Positions 6,517-12,457 of a DNA stretch of 12,550 bases are shown here, one piece after another. The notes beneath the pieces were generated by a model, which saw only the letters and a program-made list of their open reading frames with translations, made no database searches and was not told the origin of the DNA. Each line of letters starts with the position of its first letter. Position 1 is the first letter of the stretch. The stretch is from CAVXFL01 sp963761015 (GTDB lineage Bacteria > Pseudomonadota > Alphaproteobacteria > Acetobacterales > Acetobacteraceae): NCBI GenBank assembly GCA_963761015.1, contig CAVXFL010000026.1, positions 1 to 12,550 of the forward strand, given 5' to 3'. The position numbers and the translations under genes are program-made.

Positions 6517-7881
6517 ATGTCCGATACCGTGAAATACGTGCTCGACGAAACGCATATTCCGAAGCACTGGTACAACATCGTCGCCGACCTGCCGCGGCCG
6601 CCCGAGCCGGTGCTGCATCCCGGCACGTTGCAACCGGTCGGGCCGGGCGATCTCGAGCCGCTGTTCCCGATGGCGCTGATCCTGCAAGAGGTCTCCGCCG
6701 AGCGCGAGATCGAGATTCCGGAGCCGGTGCGCGAGGTCTATCGCCAGTGGCGGCCCTCGCCGCTGTATCGCGCGCGCCGGCTGGAAAAGGCGCTCGATAC
6801 GCCGGCGAAAATTTACTACAAATACGAGGGCGTCAGCCCAGCCGGCAGCCACAAGCCGAACACCGCCGTGGCGCAGGCGTTCTACAACAAGGACGCGGGT
6901 GTCAAGCGGCTCGTGACCGAAACGGGCGCCGGGCAATGGGGCTCCGCGCTCGCCTATGCCGGCGCGGTGTTCGGGCTCGACGTGCGTGTCTACATGGTGA
7001 AGGTGAGCTTCCACCAGAAGCCGTACCGCAAGGCGCTGATGGAAGCCTGGGGCGCGCAATGCGTCGCCAGCCCGAGCAGCGAAACCAATGCCGGGCGGCA
7101 AATTCTGGAACAGCGTCCGGACTCGCCCGGCAGCCTCGGCATCGCCATCAGCGAGGCGGTGGAGGTCGCCGCGCAGAACGCGGATACGAAATATTCGCTC
7201 GGCAGCGTGCTGAACCACGTGCTGCTGCACCAGACGGTGATCGGCCAGGAAGCCATCGCGCAACTCGACATGGCCGGCGATTATCCCGACATCGTCGTCG
7301 GCTGCACGGGTGGCGGCAGCAATTTCGCGGGCATCGCGTTTCCGTTCATCGGCGCCGGGCTGCGCGGGGGCAAGAAGCCGCGTATCGTCGCCTGCGAGCC
7401 CTCGGCCTGCCCGACCTTGACGCGCGGCAAATACGCCTACGATTTCGGCGACACCGGGCACCTGACGCCGCTGGTGAAGATGCACACGCTCGGCTCGACC
7501 TTCGTGCCGCCGGGCTTCCACGCGGGCGGGCTGCGCTATCACGGCATGGCGCCGCTGGTGAGTTTGTTGCAGGAACTGCAACTGATCAAATCGCGCGCCT
7601 ATACGCAGACAAGGTGCTTCGAGGCCGGCATCCAGTTCGCCCGCACCGAGGGCGTTCTGCCCGCCCCGGAGGCGAACCACGCGGTGCGCGGCGCGATCGA
7701 CGAGGCGTTGCGCTGCAAGCAGGAGGGCATCGCGCGCACGATCCTGTTCAATCTGTGCGGGCACGGGCATTTCGACATGCAGGCCTACATGGATTACCAG
7801 GCCGGCAAGCTCGAAGACCGCTCGTACGACGAGGCGGAACTGGACGCCGCGCTCGCGGGGTTGCCCAGGGTCGCGGCCTGA
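6517..7881 (+). CDS. trpB2: TrpB2-type tryptophan synthase beta-like PLP enzyme
   Basis: A 454-aa fold-type II PLP enzyme of the TrpB2 family, longer than TrpB1 (about 400 aa) as expected. The PLP lysine is Lys113 in SPAGSHKPN, the catalytic Glu is Glu135 in TETGAGQWG, the phosphate-binding loop is CTGGGSN (263-269), and the C-terminal LCGHGHFDM is the TrpB2 version of the cofactor-ring site. The N-terminal extension with HWYNIVADL is also typical. TrpB2 proteins condense indole with serine (or phosphoserine) and often work without TrpA; none is present here. The ATG follows GGGGGAA. Position right after a nitrilase-like gene suggests a specialised amino-acid or indole pathway rather than the main trp operon, but that is inference. 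Confidence 0.92.
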   Translation: MSDTVKYVLDETHIPKHWYNIVADLPRPPEPVLHPGTLQPVGPGDLEPLFPMALILQEVSAEREIEIPEPVREVYRQWRPSPLYRARRLEKALDTPAKIYYKYEGVSPAGSHKPNTAVAQAFYNKDAGVKRLVTETGAGQWGSALAYAGAVFGLDVRVYMVKVSFHQKPYRKALMEAWGAQCVASPSSETNAGRQILEQRPDSPGSLGIAISEAVEVAAQNADTKYSLGSVLNHVLLHQTVIGQEAIAQLDMAGDYPDIVVGCTGGGSNFAGIAFPFIGAGLRGGKKPRIVACEPSACPTLTRGKYAYDFGDTGHLTPLVKMHTLGSTFVPPGFHAGGLRYHGMAPLVSLLQELQLIKSRAYTQTRCFEAGIQFARTEGVLPAPEANHAVRGAIDEALRCKQEGIARTILFNLCGHGHFDMQAYMDYQAGKLEDRSYDEAELDAALAGLPRVAA

Positions 7882-8111
7882 CCGGCGGCCGCCGGAGGCA
7901 AACCGGAGTTCTCGCCGCCGTCTCATTGTGCTGCCGGTGCGACACGGATCATGCGATGAGAAAGCCGCGTGTCGGGCCGACCCTTCCCCGCCCCCGCGAA
8001 ACCTGTCCGGGCGAAAGCCGGAAGCGGGGGGCAATGGCCCAGTGCTCGGCGGTATGACCGCGTGTTGGTTTGACTAACCGATGTAACCCGTCGGCGCGGC
8101 CGGAGGGCCGG
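7882..8111. terminator. Convergent intergenic region with G/C palindromes, possible bidirectional termination zone
   Basis: A 230-bp gap between the ends of trpB2 (plus) and the minus-strand hypothetical gene. GCCCCCGC (7990-7997) pairs with GCGGGGGGC (8024-8032, one G extra) around an inner stem GGC-GAAA-GCC. A second stem TTGGTT/AACCGA lies at 8065-8081, and CGGCC/GGCCG at 8097-8110 sits directly after the minus-strand stop. None is followed by a T-run, so classical intrinsic termination is not proven. No ORF with support. Confidence 0.35.
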
Positions 8112-8956
8112 CTAGGCGGCCGGGGGTTCGGACAAGGTGAACTCGGGCACCCGGTTCCCGATCGAGTCCGGGGCAATCGAGAGCGCATCGAGCGCGGCCA
8201 AAGCGGGGGTGCGCCCGGTGATCAGCGCCGACGCGAGCGCGGCCTCGGGCGGGCAGAAATAGACCACATCGCAGGGCAGCCGCCCGGTGCGGCGAATCGA
8301 CGCGGCGCGCTCGGGATAGAGGGCGGCGTAGCGCTCGGCGGCGGCGATCAGGTCGGCGCGGGCCTCGGGTCCCGATTCGCGAGAGAATCGGGCGCCCGTC
8401 GCCGGGGCTTCCCCGCACTTGATCCCGGGTCCGCCTGGCTCGGTGAAAGTAGTGGTGAGGTTGCCGGCGGCGCCGCCGGCTGGGCAACCGCGGCGGGCGC
8501 GGCCGCCAGCGCCTCGGCCATCAGGCGGATCGCGGCATGTTCGGTCCACGCGGCGCGGTCGGCGGCGGCGGGGTCCGCCTCCAGCTTGCCGCGCGCCGCC
8601 TGCAGGCGCAGCAGCAGCCGGAGCGCGCTGTTCGCCTGGCGCATCATGCTGATGGCCTGCGCGCGGCACTTTGCCGCCCATTCCGGCGCGGTTTCCGGGA
8701 GTTGGGCGAGGCGCAGGCAGTCCTTCCACTGCTCCGAGGCGGCGACGAACTGCGCGGCGAGGTCGGCCTCGACGGCGTTGGCCGGGACGAGCGCGGCGAT
8801 GCGGGCGATGGCGGCGTGGTCGCGCCGGAGGAGAGCCTCGGGCGTGTCGGTCAGCGGCGGCGGGAGGGTGAGGCGGAGCGTGTGGACGAGGTGGTAGTAC
8901 GCGTCCGCCGGCAAGCGGAGGGACAGGTCAGCGTGATTGGCGGCGCCGGCGCACAT
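8112..8956 (-). pseudogene. Conserved-looking hypothetical protein in two frames (frameshifted in the linker)
   Basis: The N-terminal half (ATG at 8956) reads LRLPADAYYHLVHTLRL and continues as an alpha-helical, Ala/Leu/Arg-rich domain with KLEADPAAADRAAWTEHAA before its frame ends at 8348. The C-terminal half, in another frame, reads ADLIAAAERYAALYPERA, ASIRRTGRLPCDVVYF and LITGRTPALAALDAL to a TAG at 8112. Both halves look like genuine coding sequence of one protein, from the composition and from the way each peters out in the other's territory; I recall no named domain. The shift falls in an Ala/Pro linker rich in palindromes (8366-8489). Function unknown. If the linker is restored the protein would be about 280 residues. 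A sequencing error at a hairpin is a real alternative to pseudogenisation. Confidence 0.6.
8366..8489. repeat. Palindrome cluster inside the hypothetical gene, possible REP-type insertion
   Basis: Three hairpins in 124 bp: CCCGATTC/GAATCGGG (8371-8392, 6-nt loop), CGGGG/CCCCG (8403-8415) and GGTTGCC/GGCAACC (8459-8489) enclosing GGCGGCGCCGCC. In between is GATCCCGGGT, whose translation DPGSSAG resembles the common repeat-derived peptide DPGSSPG. The segment coincides with the change of reading frame. Confidence 0.45.
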
Positions 8957-8964
8957 GGGCGGGC

Positions 8965-8993
8965 TTGTAGCGTTAGTGGCGGTACCGCGTCAA
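8965..8993 (-). promoter_or_regulatory. Candidate promoter placing the start site at the ATG (leaderless-like)
   Basis: On the minus strand, TTGACG (8993-8988) and CTACAA (8970-8965) are spaced by 17 bp. Only 8 bp separate the -10 from the ATG at 8956, and no Shine-Dalgarno is visible, so the hypothetical gene may be translated from a nearly leaderless mRNA. The -10 match is weak. Confidence 0.3.
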
Positions 8994-9150
8994 CGTTAGT
9001 TATATTATCGGCGCACGAGGACCCGAGGCGCCGCCGCAGCAAGCTGGCGGTAAACGTGGGCTCATCCGCCCCGGGCGTGCATCCGCCGATGCGCGTGCTA
9101 AGTTAGTTGTGGCGGCGGCCATAGGGCACCGAATCAGGAGGGGGTGGGCC

Positions 9151-9720
9151 ATGTACTTTGCGGACATGTTCGCTTACGGCAAGGACGCGAACTGCGTCGG
9201 GATTACCGGCATCAGCGGCTGCATGGGCGTGATCATCGACTACGGAAATGTGCTCTACGCCGCGCATTTCCCGCACAGCGTCGAGGACCAACTCGAGCGC
9301 GGCCGCCGCGCGTTCGCGGACTACGTCAAGCAGCAGGCCGGCGGGGCCGTCAACGGCGCGAACGCGAAGCTGTACGCGGTGCTCAACCACACCCAGCGGG
9401 CGGATGAGCAGAATGAGCTGTACGCGCTCGGCCGCCTGCTGACGATCAATGAGTTTCTCGTCATGCGCATCTTCCAGCATGTCGACCCGGGCGCCAACAA
9501 TCCGGAGGCGGTCGTCACCGTCTGCCAACGCGCGAATGGGGGGCTGGAGTTCAAGTACCGCCCGAACAAGGACGTCGTCTGGAGCGAAGGCACGGGCGCG
9601 GCCCGGGGCGGCACGTACTTCCCCGCGCTTCCGGACAGCAAATACAGCACCAACTTCAACGGCTGGTTCACGCTCGACCAAACGACGGGGCATTTCCGCC
9701 GCTACCACCAGATGGGCTAG
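9151..9720 (+). CDS. Unknown 189-aa protein with a CNF/BLF1/CheD-like Cys-His deamidase signature
   Basis: I do not recognise a named family over the full length. Near the N-terminus residues 18-39 read ITGISGCMGVIIDYGNVLY-AAH. The ISGC at 21-24 resembles the LSGC motif shared by the glutamine deamidase toxins CNF1 and BLF1, and the His39 lies 15 residues after Cys24, the same spacing as Cys866/His881 of CNF1. CheD, a chemoreceptor glutamine deamidase of the same fold, has a similar GSC...HF layout. A Thr (Thr19) lies five residues before the Cys. The rest is mixed alpha/beta with LYALGRLLTINEFLVM and a C-terminal part rich in Gly, Asn and aromatic residues. No signal peptide or membrane helix is evident. 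AGGAGGGGG precedes the ATG. It has no toxin-delivery neighbour. Confidence 0.75.
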   Translation: MYFADMFAYGKDANCVGITGISGCMGVIIDYGNVLYAAHFPHSVEDQLERGRRAFADYVKQQAGGAVNGANAKLYAVLNHTQRADEQNELYALGRLLTINEFLVMRIFQHVDPGANNPEAVVTVCQRANGGLEFKYRPNKDVVWSEGTGAARGGTYFPALPDSKYSTNFNGWFTLDQTTGHFRRYHQMG

Positions 9721-9824
9721 TTGGCGATCTGACTTTCTGTGGGGCGGCTGCGGTTGGCGGATTCCCGCTCGCCCTGCCCTTGCTGGCGCTGCCGAGGCAA
9801 GGTTCGCATTACGGGACCAGTCGT

Positions 9825-9907
9825 GTAGCCCGGATGGAGCGCAGCGAAATCCGGGTCACCCTCATCGCAAACAAAACCCGGATTGCGCTACGCTCCATCC
9901 GGGCTAC
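9825..9907. repeat. Inverted pair of REP-like hairpins
   Basis: Two 31-bp arms (9825-9855 and 9877-9907) are reverse complements with 29 of 31 matches around a 21-bp spacer. Each arm starts with GTAGCCCGGATGGAGCG and itself forms a 7-bp hairpin CCCGGAT/ATCCGGG. This BIME-like arrangement is a widespread extragenic repeat (its translation is the artefact RMERSEIR) and is usually mobilised by a RAYT transposase elsewhere. It lies in the 266-bp gap between the two small plus-strand genes and could act as a terminator or mRNA stabiliser. Confidence 0.85.
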
Positions 9908-9986
9908 GCTTGCTATCTCTGGAAAGTTGCTCGGCTTGCCACCATTTGTTCCGCATCAGGGGGCCTGGGCAGCGGGGGCAAGCGCA

Positions 9987-10316
9987 ATGCAGAGAACCGT
10001 CGAGATAACCATCACCGAGGACTCATTAGGGCCAATGGGCCTCCACGCCCAAAGGGTGTTCGCCAACCAGAGGATTGATGTCAGCGGTGGCGGCGTGACG
10101 CACGTCGTCTCCGCAGACGGCTTCCCCACGCATGGTAACCACCCCTGGAAAATAGTCTGGGCCGGGGGCACGGCGGCGCTACTGCGCGGCGTCACAGACG
10201 TACGGATGATCGATGGCGGCGGCGCTGTTGTTGTCGATGGCGAGATGAACACCCATTATGGCACGCCGACCGATGTCGCTGGCGGCGTGGAGTTCTATGT
10301 TTTACGCCGCGAATAG
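9987..10316 (+). CDS. Small hypothetical protein (109 aa)
   Basis: Reads MQRTVEITITEDSLGPMGLH and later GGGVTHVVSADGFPTHGNHP, VWAGGTAALLRGVTDVRMID, ending YVLRRE. The pattern suggests a small all-beta soluble domain with several short strands and Gly turns. No catalytic motif, signal peptide or membrane helix is visible and I know no family. The ATG at 9987 is preferred over upstream in-frame starts because the upstream codons are only the translated REP element; GGGGG lies about nine bases before it. Codon use matches the host. It follows the deamidase-like gene by 266 bp, so joint transcription is possible but interrupted by the REP pair. Confidence 0.6.
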   Translation: MQRTVEITITEDSLGPMGLHAQRVFANQRIDVSGGGVTHVVSADGFPTHGNHPWKIVWAGGTAALLRGVTDVRMIDGGGAVVVDGEMNTHYGTPTDVAGGVEFYVLRRE

Positions 10317-10458
10317 ATCGGCTGAATTTCAGACGACAAAACCGGCGACTGCGCGGAGCTTGCACAAGCGAAGCGTGAAGGCGAGCACGACCGAGGAGCC
10401 ACCCGTTGAGCGCGGAAACCGCGATCCAGACCCGGAGAAGGCCGCGACGCCAGTTCAT
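10192..10458 (-). pseudogene. Possible remnant of a small membrane protein beginning MNWRRGLLRVWIAVSAL
   Basis: An ATG at 10458 has an excellent GGAGGT six bases upstream and the first 17 codons read like the N-terminus of a common class of small alphaproteobacterial membrane proteins (NWRRGL-RLWI followed by a helix). After NGWLLGR the sequence becomes Arg/His-rich and runs 125 bp into the oppositely oriented 109-aa gene, so the tail is probably not native. A different frame after residue 17 gives a hydrophobic GGSSVVLAFTLRLCK stretch, compatible with a frameshift. I treat it as a truncated or degenerate gene. Confidence 0.35.
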
Positions 10459-10535
10459 TCTACACCTCCGCGCCCCATTGCAGCGGATTTATGGTAAACA
10501 TGGGCGCTGATACGATACGGTAAGCGGCCCGGGCC

Positions 10536-10676
10536 ATGTCATCAAATGATGCCTACGAGAACAAATACGTTTTGTTCATGGACATCTTGGGGTTTAAGCA
10601 GAAGGTCTTTGAGTTCAAGGATGACCCCGCAGCAAAACGTCAACTCGACGGTAACTGCTCACCCCGGTGTGGGTAG
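10536..10676 (+). pseudogene. N-terminal fragment of a nucleotide-cyclase-like gene, cut by IS66
   Basis: The ATG at 10536 opens a frame whose first 38 codons are native and include NKYVLFMDILGFKQKVFEF. The FMDILGF core (Asp16) resembles the first metal-binding motif of class III nucleotidyl cyclases (F-x-D-I-x-G-F-T). Proteins starting with such a motif include stand-alone cyclases, some used in phage defence (Pycsar-type). At codon 39 the frame enters the IS66 end (10651) and stops at 10676. The remainder of the gene should lie beyond the other IS66 end, outside the window. Base composition is lower in GC than the surroundings. The assignment rests on one motif. Confidence 0.5.
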
Positions 10677-10691
10677 TGGCTGGGTGAGCAG
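10655..10691. repeat. Perfect 10-bp inverted repeat at the IS66 end
   Basis: CTGCTCACCC (10655-10664) and GGGTGAGCAG (10682-10691) pair perfectly around 17 bp. The first arm overlaps the transposase stop codon (10659-10661). As RNA this stem could terminate transcription leaving the element or block read-through into it. Confidence 0.6.
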
Positions 10692-11196
10692 GGCGGTGCG
10701 GACGGCACCGAGTATGGCAGTTCGGTTGGCCTTGGCGGTGCTGACGATGGAGCGGAATGCGGCGTAGGTCTCGGCCCCCCACTCGCAGCGGAAACCGTTG
10801 GTGACCTTGCGGAAGATCACGCTGGGGCGGAGGTTCCGCTCGGAGATGTTGTTGGTGTACGGCACGTCGCGGTTGGTAACGAACACGAACAAGTGCGCGC
10901 GATTGGCCCCGATGCGCTTGCGTAACTTGCGTTCCGGCTCACCGATCGGGCCGGCCATCATGATCCGATCGAGCCGGCGGTTCAGATCGGCACGATACTG
11001 GCGCAATGTGCTGTCGGCCAACGTGTCGCGTCGCTGCCCAATGGCGATGGCGCGCAGCAGCAGCCGTTTGAAGGCGGCGCTGAAGGCGGTATCGCCACAT
11101 TCGATGGCATACCGTGCATCGCGCAGCAGATGCGCGAGGCACACCTGCCATTCCACGGCATGGCCGCGCTGGCTGCCCAGCATATCGGAGAAGAAG
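10659..11196 (-). pseudogene. IS66-family transposase (TnpC), C-terminal part
   Basis: About 179 codons remain, in frame to a TGA at 10659. The segment holds SDMLGSQRGHAVEWQVCLAHLLRDARYAI (second catalytic Asp region), LLLRAIAIG, a helical RRLDRIM region, and HLFVFVTNRDVPYTN, NISERNLRPSVIFRKVTNGF with the catalytic Glu, and WGAETYAA near the end. This matches the IS66 DDE domain, which cuts and joins DNA at the element ends. The N-terminal zinc-finger and first Asp region are missing because the IS3 element has inserted at the SDMLG segment. The open frame continues into IS3 DNA by chance. Confidence 0.85.
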
Positions 11197-11237
11197 TGGA
11201 CCCCGAATTTAGGACCGGTGGCTTGATTGGAGAGAGG

Positions 11238-11261
11238 CCGCTCCGCTGATAGACGGAGCGG
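11238..11261 (+). promoter_or_regulatory. Hairpin hiding the orfA ribosome binding site
   Basis: CCGCTCCG (11238-11245) pairs perfectly with CGGAGCGG (11254-11261) around CTGATAGA. The 3' arm contains GGAG (11255-11258), the orfA Shine-Dalgarno, six bases before the ATG. Several insertion sequences use such stems to stop transposase translation from transcripts that enter from outside; here that role is inferred. Confidence 0.5.
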
Positions 11262-11264
11262 GAG

Positions 11265-11555
11265 ATGACGAAGCGAACACGACGCAAGATCGATGCGGCG
11301 CTGAAGGCGAAGATCGCAGTGGAGGCATTGCGGGAGGCCGCGACGGTGACCGACCTCGCGCAGCGCTATGGGGTGCACCCGAACCAAATCTACGCCTGGA
11401 AGAAGCAGCTTCAGGAGCAGGCGGCACGGGCATTCGAAGCCAAGGTCGGCCACGAGGCTGAGGCGCAGCGCGAACGTGAGATCGAGAAGCTGCACGCCAA
11501 GATCGGGCAGTTGACCGTGGAACGCGATTTTTTGGCCGGGAGGTCCGGAAGATGA
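11265..11555 (+). CDS. IS3-family transposase OrfA
   Basis: A 96-aa protein starting MTKRTRRKIDAALKAKIAVE. Residues 10-50 form the helix-turn-helix that binds the terminal repeats (AATVTDLAQRYGVHPNQIYAWK), followed by a heptad-type coiled coil up to about residue 90 (EIEKLHAKIGQLTVERDFL) for OrfA/OrfAB multimerisation. It overlaps orfB by four bases in the -1 relation. Length is normal and the gene is intact. Alone it usually acts as a DNA-binding regulator of transposition; it becomes part of the transposase through frameshifting. Confidence 0.92.
   Translation: MTKRTRRKIDAALKAKIAVEALREAATVTDLAQRYGVHPNQIYAWKKQLQEQAARAFEAKVGHEAEAQREREIEKLHAKIGQLTVERDFLAGRSGR
11528..11534 (+). promoter_or_regulatory. 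Programmed -1 frameshift heptamer T_TTT_TTG
   Basis: In the orfA frame the codons TTT TTG are preceded by a T, giving the canonical X_XXY_YYZ heptamer with X and Y both T. A -1 slip leads into FFGREVRK and straight on into orfB, whose own ATG is 24 codon-in-frame bases further on. This gives an OrfAB fusion of roughly 390 residues, as in IS3-family transposases. I did not identify a clear downstream pseudoknot. Confidence 0.65.
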
Positions 11556-12457
11556 GCACTCCGGACCGGCGCGCCCGGCTCGACCGCGACCACCCCAACC
11601 TATCGGTCCGCCGCCAATGCGCGTTGCTGGGCCTGGCGCGATCCGGCGTGTATCGCGAGCCGACGGCGGCGAACGACAACGAACTCGCGCTGCTGCGTCG
11701 CATCGACGAGCTGTTCACGGCCTGGCCGTTTCTCGGTTCGCGGCGGATCACGGCGCTGCTGCGGGCCGAAGGTCGCGCGGTTAACCGCAAGCGGGTGCAG
11801 CGGTTGATGCGGTGGATGGGGATCGCCGCACTCGGGCCGAAGCCGCGCACCACCAAGCCGGCGCCGGGGCACAAGATCTTCCCGTATTTGCTTCGGGATT
11901 TGCCGATCGAGCGGCCGAACCAGGTCTGGGCGGCGGACATCACCTACGTCCCGATCGGCCGCGGCTTCTTGTATCTGGTGGCGATCATGGACTGGCAGAG
12001 CCGGGCGGTGCTGGCTTGGCGGTTGTCGAACACGATGGACGTGTCGTTCTGCGTTTCCGCGCTGGCAGAAGCGCTGAGGCGGTTCGGCAAGCCGGAGATC
12101 TTCAACACCGATCAGGGGAGCCAATTCACCAGCGCGGCGTTCACCGGCACGCTGCTCGCGGCCGGGATCAAAGTGTCGATGGACGGGCGCGGGCGGTGGC
12201 TGGACAACGTGTTCATTGAGCGGTTGTGGCGCTCGCTGAAGCACGAGGACGTGTATCTGAAAGGCTATGCGGATGGCCGCGAGGCGCGGGCCGGGATTGC
12301 CGCATGGATCGCGTTTTACAATCTGCGGCGGCCGCATCAGGCGCTGGGAAATCGCCCGCCGATGGCGGTTTGGCGCGAGGGGCTGCCCGGCAAGAGCGAA
12401 ACGGTTGCTGCCCGGCAAGAGCGAAACGGTTGTGGACATGACGCTGCGCTTGGATAA
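11552..12457 (+). CDS. IS3-family transposase OrfB (DDE integrase), C-terminus frameshifted
   Basis: A 301-aa protein with an N-terminal HTH_21-like region (LLRRIDELF-AWPFLGSRRIT, NRKRVQRLMRWMGI) and an rve integrase core. The DD(35)E triad is Asp129 in WAADITYVP, Asp187 in FNTDQGSQF and Glu223 in FIERLWRSLKHE, with exactly 35 residues between the last two. AFYNLRRPHQALG follows as expected. After VWREGLPGKSETV the sequence changes to an unusual tail ending at 12457, caused by a 25-bp tandem duplication. Without it the protein would continue VVDMTLRLDNAGALSTC and end at 12515, which is the tail I expect for relatives. The catalytic core is unaffected. Confidence 0.9.
   Translation: MSTPDRRARLDRDHPNLSVRRQCALLGLARSGVYREPTAANDNELALLRRIDELFTAWPFLGSRRITALLRAEGRAVNRKRVQRLMRWMGIAALGPKPRTTKPAPGHKIFPYLLRDLPIERPNQVWAADITYVPIGRGFLYLVAIMDWQSRAVLAWRLSNTMDVSFCVSALAEALRRFGKPEIFNTDQGSQFTSAAFTGTLLAAGIKVSMDGRGRWLDNVFIERLWRSLKHEDVYLKGYADGREARAGIAAWIAFYNLRRPHQALGNRPPMAVWREGLPGKSETVAARQERNGCGHDAALG
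12382..12431 (+). repeat. Perfect 25-bp tandem duplication in orfB
   Basis: Two identical copies, 12382-12406 and 12407-12431, each beginning GCTGCCCGGC and ending CGAAACGGTT. As 25 is not a multiple of three, the second copy throws orfB out of frame. The identity of the copies points to a very recent event. Confidence 0.9.

Larger units (their letters stand above)
10651..11196. mobile_element. IS66-family element, one end plus partial transposase gene
   Basis: The terminus GTAACTGCTCACCCC at 10651 fits the GTAA start of IS66-family inverted repeats and directly follows the interrupted cyclase-like gene. The family makes 8-bp target duplications, so ACTCGACG (10643-10650) would be the predicted duplicated target. 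The transposase gene reads from the right toward this end and is interrupted by an IS3 element at about 11197; the remainder, with tnpA and tnpB if present, must lie beyond the window. Confidence 0.8.

Noticed and set aside
6310..8034. Long minus-strand open frame opposite trpB2
   Set aside because: High-GC shadow of trpB2; the composition (Arg, His, Ala, Gln) is that of antisense codons and no domain is visible.
8365..8489. CRISPR-like or short repeat array
   Set aside because: The hairpins differ from each other and have no regular spacing; there is no cas gene.
9780..9986. N-terminal extension of the 109-aa protein
   Set aside because: The added residues are the translated REP pair (MERSEIR type), a well-known artefact.
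11197..11495. Continuation of the IS66 transposase frame beyond 11197
   Set aside because: From this point the DNA is the IS3 left end and antisense orfA; the open frame is accidental.
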